Shown: positions 12,701-18,950 of the stretch, piece by piece
How positions within the stretch are numbered: the first letter of the stretch is position 1
How the letters are laid out: each line of letters starts with the position of its first letter
From: Anaerolineae bacterium
GTDB taxonomy: Bacteria > Chloroflexota > Anaerolineae > Anaerolineales > Villigracilaceae
Reading direction: 5' to 3'
Length of the DNA stretch: 24,079 nucleotides
Assembly: GCA_003524705.1 (NCBI GenBank)
Contig: DQGV01000073.1
Coordinates: forward strand, 1 to 24,079
The notes under the pieces: model-generated
Told to the model about the DNA's origin: nothing
The model's database searches: none
The model's input: the letters and a program-made list of their open reading frames with translations, nothing else
Program-made: the position numbers and the translations under genes

Positions 12701-15105
12701 TTTGAAAGAATATCTACAAAGCGATTTATTTTATTTGCATCATCGGGCCAATAGACTTCTAAGACAAGGTCTTCATTGCTATATAAACCACCAAAGCCAT
12801 CATACGCATCAACTCGGAAAGGTAATGTAAAGTCATAACCAGTTTCGTTCGCAATGGCTGAACCAGAAATAGATAAGCCCGTTCCTGTGGTTTCTATTTT
12901 TATAATATATTGTTGATCTGTAACAAGTGGAATGACTCTATCAAGTTGGAGAGTCAATGGAACGCCACGGCGGTCAGTTGTTGAAGATGAATCTAATGTC
13001 GCCGAAGCATGAGCAAGCCCCACATCAGGTTGTGAAGCGGAATAGATGGTCAAATCCACTGTGGTTGGTGTGTTGTTTGAGGCTTCTTGTGTAAATCCAA
13101 AAGTTACATTCGTTAATGTGCCTTCTTGTTGTGGAGTGAAGGTTAAGAAATATGGGTTTGCCGCTGTGATGAATAAGCCCGGCGGAATAGGCATTTGTTG
13201 GGTGAACGAGCTATCTGTGCCTTGAATCAAAAGGCTTGGGAAATTTGAAACGTATAAACCATTTCCGCTTGTTTCAAGTTTTAATACATATTGTTCACTT
13301 GGGAAAAGCAAAACGTTTGGATTGAGAAGAAGCGCAAGCGGAGTATCTGTATTCGTTGTTGATTCAAGTAATGCAGAGGCTTGTGCCAAACTCACTTCCG
13401 GTTGATTTGCGGAATATAAAGTGAGAATTACATTGGTTGGTAAACCAGAAGAATCATTTGCGGCACCGAATGTGACTTCACGTAAAACACCTTCTTCACG
13501 AGGTGTAAATGCCATGGTGTATGGGTTTTCAGCGGCGATGAATAAGCCTGGTGGAATCGGTAAAGGTTGATTGTATAAACCTTCATCAGTTTGAATGCCA
13601 ACATTCACACCTGCAGGTACGTTATTGAAAATCCAACGCGATGCGGCAATGCGGGTTTCATCGCGTAGATAAATGCTTTGAAATGCAAATGCCCAGATGG
13701 TGGTGAGGATGAGGACAGCAACCCCAATTAGACCCATAACCGAGGGGCGTAGCCGGTTGAATGTGGTCTGCGGTCTATCGTCTGCGGTTTGTTTTGTGAA
13801 CTCAAAAATCACCCACGCCGCCATCATACAAAGTAATGGATAAATCGGCAGTTGATAACGCATGGTGGCGTTGAATTGAAGCGATTGCCATGTGAAGTAA
13901 AGCGCTGTCCAACCCCATAACAAAAGATGTCCATATTCTTTGTGTTTGAAAATGCGCCACGCCATAACGGCAAAGCCAACCCATGCCAATATGCCAAGTG
14001 GTAGACCTAAACCCCAAACGGTTAAGTTTTGAAATGAAAATAAGTGCGATCTTCGTGCCCATTGTAAATTCCAAGCCAAGTCAGCTTTGCCAGAGGCTTG
14101 GGCTTGTAGTTCTTTTAAGTTTGCAAGCCATTGTGGATTTAATCCGATGCCATCAAAAGCGTATGGCTGGAAGATTCGAAATGAAATAATGGTGGCGATT
14201 CCGCCGGTGATGAGTAAGGCAGTAATCAGTGACCAGTAATCAGTGGTCAGTTTTTTGTCACGGTCATAGATTAAGTAACGCACAAAAAATGCGAAGGGTA
14301 AAACAAAACACAAAACAGCGGCGTTGATTTTTGATGCCATCGCCATGCCGAGTGCAAATCCGAAACCAATGGTGAGGAAAAAGAGGGGATGTTTGACTAG
14401 CGTTACGAGTAACGAGTTATGAGATGCGTGTTGTGAATTACTCGTTTCTTGTTGTTCATTACTCCCTCTTTCTTCTTCATTCGTTTCTTGTTTCTTGCTA
14501 CTTGTTACTGCCTTTTCACTTTTCACAATGCTCACGCCAAACCACAACGTGAGTGTCATAAACATAAGCAGAAATGTATCAGCTGTGAAGAAATGTGATT
14601 GTTGAATCTGTAAAACTGCTAATGATGAAAATGTAGCCGCGAATAAACCAATTTTTTGCCCGTATAGCTTTGAAACCAAAAGATATAAAATAAAAACTGT
14701 AAACAAATCTGCAACGGCAGAAAGTTGGCGGGCAAAAAATTTCGAATTGGTAATCTCATCCCCAAAGGCTTCTAATAACACACGCGTAATCGTCATAGGC
14801 AAATTACCATAGACGAAGAAAGCATGTCCGCGCACATACGGGTTTAAAGTAGATGTAGATGAATCAAAATATTCACCTAACGTCAACCAACGTCTTTCTT
14901 CTGGCAAACAACCATCTACTGGAAGCGTTGGGTCTTCACAAGTTTTGGCGCGTAAGTTATCTAATACACCTGTTAAAAATAATTCATCAGGATGCTGATG
15001 TTGTCCTTCACCCCAGTTGTATCCAGCAATACGCAAATAACCTGCCATGAGCAGGATGAAGATAAAAATTAAGTCGTAAACCCAAGAATATTTGTTGTTT
15101 GTCAT
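9790..15105 (-). CDS. Giant membrane protein: GT-C glycosyltransferase domain + tandem beta repeats + DUF2298 domain
   Basis: This 1771-residue protein has three parts. Residues about 1-500 resemble a GT-C / PMT_2-type glycosyltransferase. The first extracytoplasmic loop carries His38-Pro-Asp40-Glu41, where GT-C enzymes keep acidic catalytic residues, and 'QQSHFFTADTFLL' follows. Residues about 513-758 are two tandem 123-residue beta-rich repeats, each opening with 'IPPGLFI.A.NPY...FTP..EG'. A further soluble region runs to about 955. Residues about 960-1771 are a DUF2298 domain with Tyr1125-Tyr1128 and a soluble C-terminal tail. It probably transfers a lipid-linked sugar outside the membrane; acceptor and sugar are unknown. 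No Shine-Dalgarno is seen before the ATG, but TATAAT (15110-15115, minus strand) is 4 bases upstream. Four heptad arrays are embedded in frame. Confidence 0.85.
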   Translation of the reverse strand: MTNNKYSWVYDLIFIFILLMAGYLRIAGYNWGEGQHQHPDELFLTGVLDNLRAKTCEDPTLPVDGCLPEERRWLTLGEYFDSSTSTLNPYVRGHAFFVYGNLPMTITRVLLEAFGDEITNSKFFARQLSAVADLFTVFILYLLVSKLYGQKIGLFAATFSSLAVLQIQQSHFFTADTFLLMFMTLTLWFGVSIVKSEKAVTSSKKQETNEEERGSNEQQETSNSQHASHNSLLVTLVKHPLFFLTIGFGFALGMAMASKINAAVLCFVLPFAFFVRYLIYDRDKKLTTDYWSLITALLITGGIATIISFRIFQPYAFDGIGLNPQWLANLKELQAQASGKADLAWNLQWARRSHLFSFQNLTVWGLGLPLGILAWVGFAVMAWRIFKHKEYGHLLLWGWTALYFTWQSLQFNATMRYQLPIYPLLCMMAAWVIFEFTKQTADDRPQTTFNRLRPSVMGLIGVAVLILTTIWAFAFQSIYLRDETRIAASRWIFNNVPAGVNVGIQTDEGLYNQPLPIPPGLFIAAENPYTMAFTPREEGVLREVTFGAANDSSGLPTNVILTLYSANQPEVSLAQASALLESTTNTDTPLALLLNPNVLLFPSEQYVLKLETSGNGLYVSNFPSLLIQGTDSSFTQQMPIPPGLFITAANPYFLTFTPQQEGTLTNVTFGFTQEASNNTPTTVDLTIYSASQPDVGLAHASATLDSSSTTDRRGVPLTLQLDRVIPLVTDQQYIIKIETTGTGLSISGSAIANETGYDFTLPFRVDAYDGFGGLYSNEDLVLEVYWPDDANKINRFVDILSKADYIVVPTNHQYGQITRLPERYPLTTLYYRELIGCPEGEDIIECYRIAQPDTYQGNLGFDLVAVFESYPTFGDIVINDQAAEEAFTFYDHPKVMIFKKLDTFDANQVRAILNTVDLTKVVKLFPDQFDDFKTLMLPESQLVKQRTGGTWSELFSYDWIQNKYPWLGVLYWYSFIFLLGLFAYPIARLALPGLKGYSYALGRIVGILLLGWLAWMAGSIGLDYTRLSIGVAFVAVAVTGITLGVKRKDEIMSDWNSNRRFFIMAEIIFLTFFVIDLLIRLGNPDLWHPAKGGERPMDFSYFNAVLKSTSFPAYDPWFAGGYINYYYYGFVLAGTPVKLLGIVPSIAYNFLLPTWFALVATGAFAIGYSLVSSLNSQVSDDERPATFDLRLVSGIAASFLTVFLGNLGTIQFIFNSIQRIPLQGAGVPADTPMFERWSLTFQGLWKMITEQAQMPIGRGDWYWNPSRVIPPGPGNEITEFPLFTFLYSDLHAHMLVMPIALFIIAWAVSFVSSRAQLTRGEWIGAFFIGALAIGALKPTNTWDLYTYFLLAAIAMGYSIYKNFEWKEYFNIPASFGKILLTFGAVILLYLLSSLLYYPFTYWWGQAYNSVAYWDATRTPLGSYFTQWGLFLFIITAWLAWETREWMASTPVSKLSGLKKYVLVIELVLAGFIALLVFFIFDGVYAGLIALPLALWSGILILRADLPDTKRFVLFLIGTALTITLAVEFISLVGDIGRMNTIFKLYLQAWMMFAVSAAAAFGWLLNVFFTWKAKWRNTYQGGVYVLLACAFLFTLTGTTDKISDRMNPAAPHSLDSMEYMNHSQLWDGQTMDLSQDYRAIRWMQDNVIGSPVIVEANCTEYRWCTRFTINTGLPGVVGWNWHQRQQRGIFAPQVQERVDQVGMFYNTTDIQSAVNFLKKYDVQYIVVGQLERNVYPVLPELPDGLAKFQEYEGVYWKAVYQDGSTTIYEVMP
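11527..11596 (+). repeat. In-frame heptad array, GAGACTT/GAC family, inside the fusion gene
   Basis: On the coding strand the units read GGTCTCA, AGTCTCA, ACTCACA, AGTCTCT, GATGACG, AAAGACC, TGCGACA, TTTGACT, TGCGTCT, CGTCTCT, with GAC or GTC held at a fixed phase. It encodes about residues 1171-1193 (LNSQVSDDERPATFDLR). This polar loop is 46 residues after the YYYY motif, the same loop that carries the array at 8753-8822 in the paralogue. Confidence 0.75.
12832..13569 (-). repeat. Two tandem 123-residue protein repeats in the fusion protein
   Basis: Repeat 1 spans about residues 513-635 and repeat 2 about 636-758. The shared opening motif PPGLFI has its Gly at 520 and 643, exactly 123 residues apart. 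Both continue with 'NPY..(A/L)FTP.(E/Q)EG.L..VTFG', 'LTLYSANQPEVSLAQASA' versus 'LTIYSASQPDVGLAHASA', and an ending 'EQYVLKLETSGNGL' versus 'QQYIIKIETTGTGL'. The pattern suggests a beta-sandwich fold exposed outside the cell, arising by internal duplication. Confidence 0.85.
13761..13795 (+). repeat. In-frame heptad array, GCGGTCT family, inside the fusion gene
   Basis: The units are ATGTGGT, CTGCGGT, CTATCGT, CTGCGGT, TTGTTTT. CGGTCTATCGTC (13771-13782) is identical to 3197-3208 in the intergenic array after the aldehyde dehydrogenase gene. It encodes about residues 438-449 (KQTADDRPQTTF), a polar loop before a hydrophobic segment. Confidence 0.8.
14220..14254 (+). repeat. In-frame heptad array, CAGTNNT family, inside the fusion gene
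   Basis: The units are CAGTAAT, CAGTGAC, CAGTAAT, CAGTGGT, CAGTTTT. It encodes about residues 285-296 (KLTTDYWSLITA). On the coding strand three of the four inner unit junctions read CTG-A and create TGA. The one junction that falls in the coding frame reads CTG-G, giving TGG (Trp), so the array stays open. Confidence 0.85.
14402..14513 (+). repeat. Long in-frame heptad array, GTTACGA/ATTACTC family, inside the fusion gene
   Basis: Sixteen units keep one 7-base register, among them GTTACGA, GTAACGA, GTTATGA, GATGCGT, GTTGTGA, ATTACTC, GTTTCTT, GTTGTTC, ATTACTC and later TCTTGTT, TCTTGCT, ACTTGTT. It encodes about residues 198-235, a very polar Glu/Gln/Asn/Ser/Lys stretch (KKQETNEEERGSNEQQETSN) between two hydrophobic segments of the GT-C domain. 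This is the longest array in the window. Confidence 0.75.
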
Positions 15106-15116
15106 TTTTATTATAA

Positions 15117-15178
15117 AAACCTGACAGGTTTTCTAGCCTCTACAATTATCGATTTGATAAATAAAACCTGTCAGGTTT
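15117..15178. repeat. Pair of 15-bp palindromes AAACCTGACAGGTTT / AAACCTGTCAGGTTT
   Basis: Each copy (15117-15131 and 15164-15178) is a perfect palindrome around one central base, and the two are reverse complements of each other, 32 bases apart. On the minus strand each is followed by T-rich sequence (TTTTATTT and TTTTTATAAT). They could form one or two weak terminators after the 727-residue glycosyltransferase gene, or be ends of a small dispersed element. The proximal copy lies next to the TATAAT before the fusion gene. Confidence 0.75.
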
Positions 15179-15185
15179 AGTAGAT

Positions 15186-17369
15186 TTATTCTTCTACCAA
15201 GAACATATAAAAATCTTTGCCTTCAAACGCCGAAGTATATCGGGTAACTATACCGTTCGGGTAGAGTTCCCTAAGAATTCTCTCAGCTTCTGTATCTGGA
15301 TTCCAATAAATAAACATTTTCGGTGCTGGGTAAGCAAGGCTATCACTCAAAAATTCGGGAAAGAGAGCAAAGTCGCGGTCTGGAATCCCAGCCCAGACCC
15401 CAGGCAGACGCGTATCTACCCAATACGGATAAGGCACAATCCAAACTGTATCCGTTTGCCCGTATTTATCACGGAAGTCACTAATCGCTCTACCTATTTC
15501 AGATGTATTCCACGCGCCACTTGCATACTGAGCATAAAACTGACGAAAGACCAAATCAAAATTTGAATAAGCAGATGAGATAAATAAAACACCAACCAAA
15601 CTATATGCGATAACTTGCCGCTTCATACTTGACCCAAAACTGGTGACTAACCCCTCAAGCGCCAACGCCGCGATTAATATCACCGGAATGGATGCACCTC
15701 CAGCGCGATTCAAGGCTGGGTTTTCACCGGGATATGCTAAAGAAAGCACCGAAGGCATAATCAGTACTGGAATGGAAACTAATAAAAGTAAATCTCGCCA
15801 ATCTCTTTGGCGAATATAACGAACAATTAAGAACACAACGCCTAATAAAAATAACGCGGCTGTGATTAAGTCTAACGCGGGGCGATGGGTAACAGAATGT
15901 ACCCAAATTTCTCCGTCATCCCAATTGAACATCAACAAGCCTTTATATAAATTGGAAGCAAAAATTTGTAATGCAGGACCGGGCAATTCTGTTTCTACGC
16001 TACCTAAGCGAGAGAAAGCACGATAACCAAACAAATCTGGGCGAGAAATCCAATAACGCATCAAAGGCGCAAAGACAAATACAGACATAATCACTACAAT
16101 CAAAAACCACCAAAAAGTTTGGGTGCGTTGTTCTTTTGATTTTAAATGTAAGAAATAAAGAATAAACGCCACAACCACCAAAATCGGCATCATGCGGAAG
16201 GGACTGTATCCGTGCAAACCTAGACCGAGAAAAATGCCGGCAATGATGAAGTCGTTGCGGTTGTGAGTCCGCAAGCCGCGCACCAGATAAAGAAGCGTGG
16301 GCGCAACAAAAAGTGGATAGAGCGGAAAGCGTAATCCGATTCTTGAAATGATATTAGGCCATGCCGCAATTCCAAATAGAAATAATACAAAAATCGCGAC
16401 ACGTTGATTCCCAAATTCTTTGCCGAGTTGATACACAAATGGAATGGTTAAAATTCCCAATAAAGCTGTGCCAAGTTTTAAGCTATAAAAAGAAAAGCCT
16501 GTGTTGAAAACATTTAATACGAGAAGCGTCCAATAAAATTGAAAAGCCTCGCGCCCAGTGTTACGTTCAAAGAATACAGATGTTTTGCCTTGCGAAAGTT
16601 CATACACATCTAATATTTTTTCAGAATGGTCGCTGAATGGTTCAATCGGCACAATATCCAATTGATATAAACGATAAAAAATAACAAGACCAAACACCAA
16701 AAATGTAATGATGCTAATAAGCCATTTCTTTCCAGCCTCTTGTGTGAAAGAAATAATCACGCCGTTTAAATTAAATTCTTTGCGAGTTGTATCTGGAACT
16801 GTTTCAGTTGCAATCTTTGGTATCTTAATCCATAAACTTATTGCCAGAAAAACAATAGACAAAACCCATAGTATGGTATTGGACCAAGTAAATATTCCAT
16901 CTTTGAAATCATAAAATGCAATCCCTGCACAGACTACAGAAAGAATTAAAGGAATTAAGCGTGTGGTAAGAGGATCTGGTATTTGAATGATGGCTGGCAA
17001 AGTTGGTAAATGCCATTCATCTTTTCGATAAGACCAAATTGCCATGCCAAACGCCGCTAAATAAAATATGACAGATATCATGCCTTGTCGTTGTGGTGGT
17101 TCTACAAAGGCTTGTGCAACCAATGCCAGAAACAAAGCAATCACAGCCCGCCATGGAAAAGCACTTGAACGATTCGGTTCAATCACTTTTTCTTCGAGCA
17201 CAACTTCATCCGATTGATGCGTGAGCGATTGATTTAATTCTTCGCGCTTGCGGGCATCCCATAATGAGCGTAAGAAATTAAAAAATGAATTCCAATCTTT
17301 GGTGACTGATTTATAAAGGTCAAGAACAGTCGGTTCTTGTTCGGGAGGAAGGTTTTCGCTTTGTTGCAT
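15186..17369 (-). CDS. GT-C family membrane glycosyltransferase (GT39/PMT_2-like)
   Basis: This 727-residue protein has a cytosolic N-terminus of about 70 residues, then four hydrophobic segments (about 72-190). A longer set follows from about residue 217. After the first segment of that set comes an extracytoplasmic loop with 'EPFSDHSEKILDVYELSQGKTSVFFERNTGREAF' (Asp247, His248, Glu250), a position where GT-C enzymes hold catalytic acidic residues. 'FYSLKLGTALLGILTIPFVYQLGKEFGNQRVA' is typical of RgtA/ArnT/PMT-like transferases. The end is a soluble domain of about 110 residues. It likely transfers a sugar from a polyprenyl-phosphate donor outside the membrane; sugar and acceptor are unknown. 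No Shine-Dalgarno is visible; TATAAG lies 4 bases before the ATG on the minus strand. Confidence 0.8.
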   Translation of the reverse strand: MQQSENLPPEQEPTVLDLYKSVTKDWNSFFNFLRSLWDARKREELNQSLTHQSDEVVLEEKVIEPNRSSAFPWRAVIALFLALVAQAFVEPPQRQGMISVIFYLAAFGMAIWSYRKDEWHLPTLPAIIQIPDPLTTRLIPLILSVVCAGIAFYDFKDGIFTWSNTILWVLSIVFLAISLWIKIPKIATETVPDTTRKEFNLNGVIISFTQEAGKKWLISIITFLVFGLVIFYRLYQLDIVPIEPFSDHSEKILDVYELSQGKTSVFFERNTGREAFQFYWTLLVLNVFNTGFSFYSLKLGTALLGILTIPFVYQLGKEFGNQRVAIFVLFLFGIAAWPNIISRIGLRFPLYPLFVAPTLLYLVRGLRTHNRNDFIIAGIFLGLGLHGYSPFRMMPILVVVAFILYFLHLKSKEQRTQTFWWFLIVVIMSVFVFAPLMRYWISRPDLFGYRAFSRLGSVETELPGPALQIFASNLYKGLLMFNWDDGEIWVHSVTHRPALDLITAALFLLGVVFLIVRYIRQRDWRDLLLLVSIPVLIMPSVLSLAYPGENPALNRAGGASIPVILIAALALEGLVTSFGSSMKRQVIAYSLVGVLFISSAYSNFDLVFRQFYAQYASGAWNTSEIGRAISDFRDKYGQTDTVWIVPYPYWVDTRLPGVWAGIPDRDFALFPEFLSDSLAYPAPKMFIYWNPDTEAERILRELYPNGIVTRYTSAFEGKDFYMFLVEE

Positions 17370-17390
17370 AAGTCTTATAACCTAATATTT

Positions 17391-17418
17391 ACAAATTACG
17401 GATTACCTTAGTAATCCG
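17391..17418. repeat. Hairpin containing a second copy of the ACAAATTACGGATT motif
   Basis: CGGATTAC-CTTA-GTAATCCG (17399-17418) is a perfect 8-bp stem with a 4-base loop. The left part, ACAAATTACGGATT (17391-17404), is the reverse complement of 1627-1640. It lies between a methyltransferase stop and the 727-residue glycosyltransferase start. No clean T-run follows on the minus strand, so a terminator role is doubtful. Confidence 0.6.
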
Positions 17419-17442
17419 CAACTTGATTCTATACTATTTTTA

Positions 17443-18156
17443 TTATTTCTTCCTTGCAATTACGATAATGCTTTCGCCCCATCTCATTGGCAAAAACACA
17501 AATCCAGTAATGGCTTGCAAGCCACCAAGTGAGCCGAAAAATAATTTTTGTAGTTGAGGCGGAACAAAGCGAATATATGGCACATCCCAAAACCCATCAG
17601 AAAAAACTTTTTGCAATTCAAAGCCTGCGTCTTGAATCAACTTCAACCATTCCTGCGGTTCTTTCAGTGAAATATGCGTCGGGTCTTGATAGCCAATCCA
17701 CTTATCGCCTTTCCACGGTTTCAACAATGAACCCAAGTTTGGTGTTGCTAAAATTAAAACACCGTCTTTTTCAGTCACACGCCCAATTTCGTTAATCGCT
17801 TTGGCAGGGTCAGGTAAATGCTCCACGATATGTTTGATAATCACGACATTGAACGATGAATCTTTATACGGCAATTCTTGTGCTGATGCTGTTTGTAAAG
17901 ATGCGTTTCCTGCATCTTTTTTAGATTGATTAACCGCCCAGTGATTCAAATCCATGCCATACGCTTCAAACCACGTGGAGAGTTGCCCGGTGAGATGCCC
18001 CATGCCTGAGCCTACCTCCAACATTCTCGCTCCGCGCTTTCCATAACGCTTTGCTAACATGCCAAAGAATCGGTTAGACCACCAATACATACTGTATTTG
18101 GCAAAGGTGATATTTTTATAGGTGTTTGAGGAGAAATATTTTTCGTCGAAAGCCAT
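17443..18156 (-). CDS. Class I SAM-dependent methyltransferase
   Basis: This 237-residue cytosolic protein has a Rossmann SAM-binding motif I 'MLEVGSGMGHLTG' near residue 45, an acidic 'YGMDLN' at the end of strand beta-2, 'AQELPYKDSSFNVVI' (motif with Asp) and 'IVEHLPDPAKAINEIGRV', then 'GVLILATPN'. The layout matches Methyltransf_11-type enzymes often found in glycan clusters, where they methylate sugars or lipid intermediates. The substrate is unknown. The start is preceded by a heptad array, with no Shine-Dalgarno. The C-terminal part has a moderately hydrophobic patch (residues about 205-230). Confidence 0.88.
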   Translation of the reverse strand: MAFDEKYFSSNTYKNITFAKYSMYWWSNRFFGMLAKRYGKRGARMLEVGSGMGHLTGQLSTWFEAYGMDLNHWAVNQSKKDAGNASLQTASAQELPYKDSSFNVVIIKHIVEHLPDPAKAINEIGRVTEKDGVLILATPNLGSLLKPWKGDKWIGYQDPTHISLKEPQEWLKLIQDAGFELQKVFSDGFWDVPYIRFVPPQLQKLFFGSLGGLQAITGFVFLPMRWGESIIVIARKK

Positions 18157-18161
18157 TTTTA

Positions 18162-18189
18162 TAATTAGTAAATAGTAATTGGTAATTAC
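18162..18189 (+). repeat. Heptad-period tandem repeat, TAATTAG family, spanning a stop codon
   Basis: Units TAATTAG, TAAATAG, TAATTGG, TAATTAC are seen on the plus strand. The array fills the gap between the two methyltransferase genes and contains the TAA stop of the upstream one (18186-18188, minus strand). It abuts the AT-rich sequence 5 bases before the next ATG. Confidence 0.7.
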
Positions 18190-18950
18190 ATTTTTCTAGC
18201 AATGTAGAATGTAAATGTCCCATCATCTACAGGTTCAGGGGATGTATATTTTTTGAGATAACTTTCCGTCAGGGACAAATTCCATTTGGTGGGAGAGAGA
18301 ATCCATTTGCCGGTTAATGCTTTAGATACTAAAGAAGGTAAGCCAAAATAATGTCCCCATTCTAACACGCGCATTGAAGCAGGTGAAAAATAATGCCACC
18401 ACTTTTCAAGTTTAAAACCTGCATTATTGAGTCTCTTTTCCCACACATCAGGCTCATCGGCATGATGCACGCGTGAAATTTTACGAAACCAATTTTCATA
18501 AGACTTTCCAAAGATTTTCGTCAAAGAAAGTACAGAAAAATATCTAGTATTTGGAACACAAAAATAAAATGGGGCATTTGGCTTTAAGACTCGAGCAGTT
18601 TCTTTTAAGACAGCATCAATGTGTGGAATATGCTCTAAAACCGAATTGCTTAATCCACTGGCGAAATGATTTGATGGAAAAGGCGTTTTTGCTCCATCTG
18701 CTTCGACAAGTGATTTATAAGCATTGTATTTCTTCGCCTCTTTCATAGAAAAACGCCAAGGGTCAAGACCGACATCTAATTTGTAATCAAAGGTCAAAGA
18801 AGCAAAGTGACCATCTCCACAACCGACATCATAAATTGGAGAAGGTAAATCTAAATCTTGATAATACGATGATTCAATCGCACGTAAAAATCCGCGAAAA
18901 TATGGCAGAGAACTGATTTGTAAAAAAAGAAAATCTTTTTGTGTGCTCAT
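18186..18950 (-). CDS. Class I SAM-dependent methyltransferase (second)
   Basis: This 254-residue protein has motif I 'PIYDVGCGDGHFAS' near residue 38, 'LDVGLDPW' in strand beta-2, 'VEADGAKTPFPSNHF' with a family Asp, and 'SNSVLEHIPHIDAVLKETARVLKPNAPFYFCVPNT'. The fold is the same as that of the next gene, but sequence similarity is limited. The ATG overlaps the TAA of the GT4 gene (TAATG), so it is translationally coupled to that glycosyltransferase. Methylation of a sugar or glycolipid made by the neighbour is the natural guess. The substrate cannot be read from sequence. Confidence 0.88.
   Translation of the reverse strand: MSTQKDFLFLQISSLPYFRGFLRAIESSYYQDLDLPSPIYDVGCGDGHFASLTFDYKLDVGLDPWRFSMKEAKKYNAYKSLVEADGAKTPFPSNHFASGLSNSVLEHIPHIDAVLKETARVLKPNAPFYFCVPNTRYFSVLSLTKIFGKSYENWFRKISRVHHADEPDVWEKRLNNAGFKLEKWWHYFSPASMRVLEWGHYFGLPSLVSKALTGKWILSPTKWNLSLTESYLKKYTSPEPVDDGTFTFYIARKM

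Noticed and set aside
14402..14513. CRISPR-like array in the short-repeat tracts
   Set aside because: Units are 7 bases, degenerate and contiguous, with no spacers, and lie inside an open reading frame.
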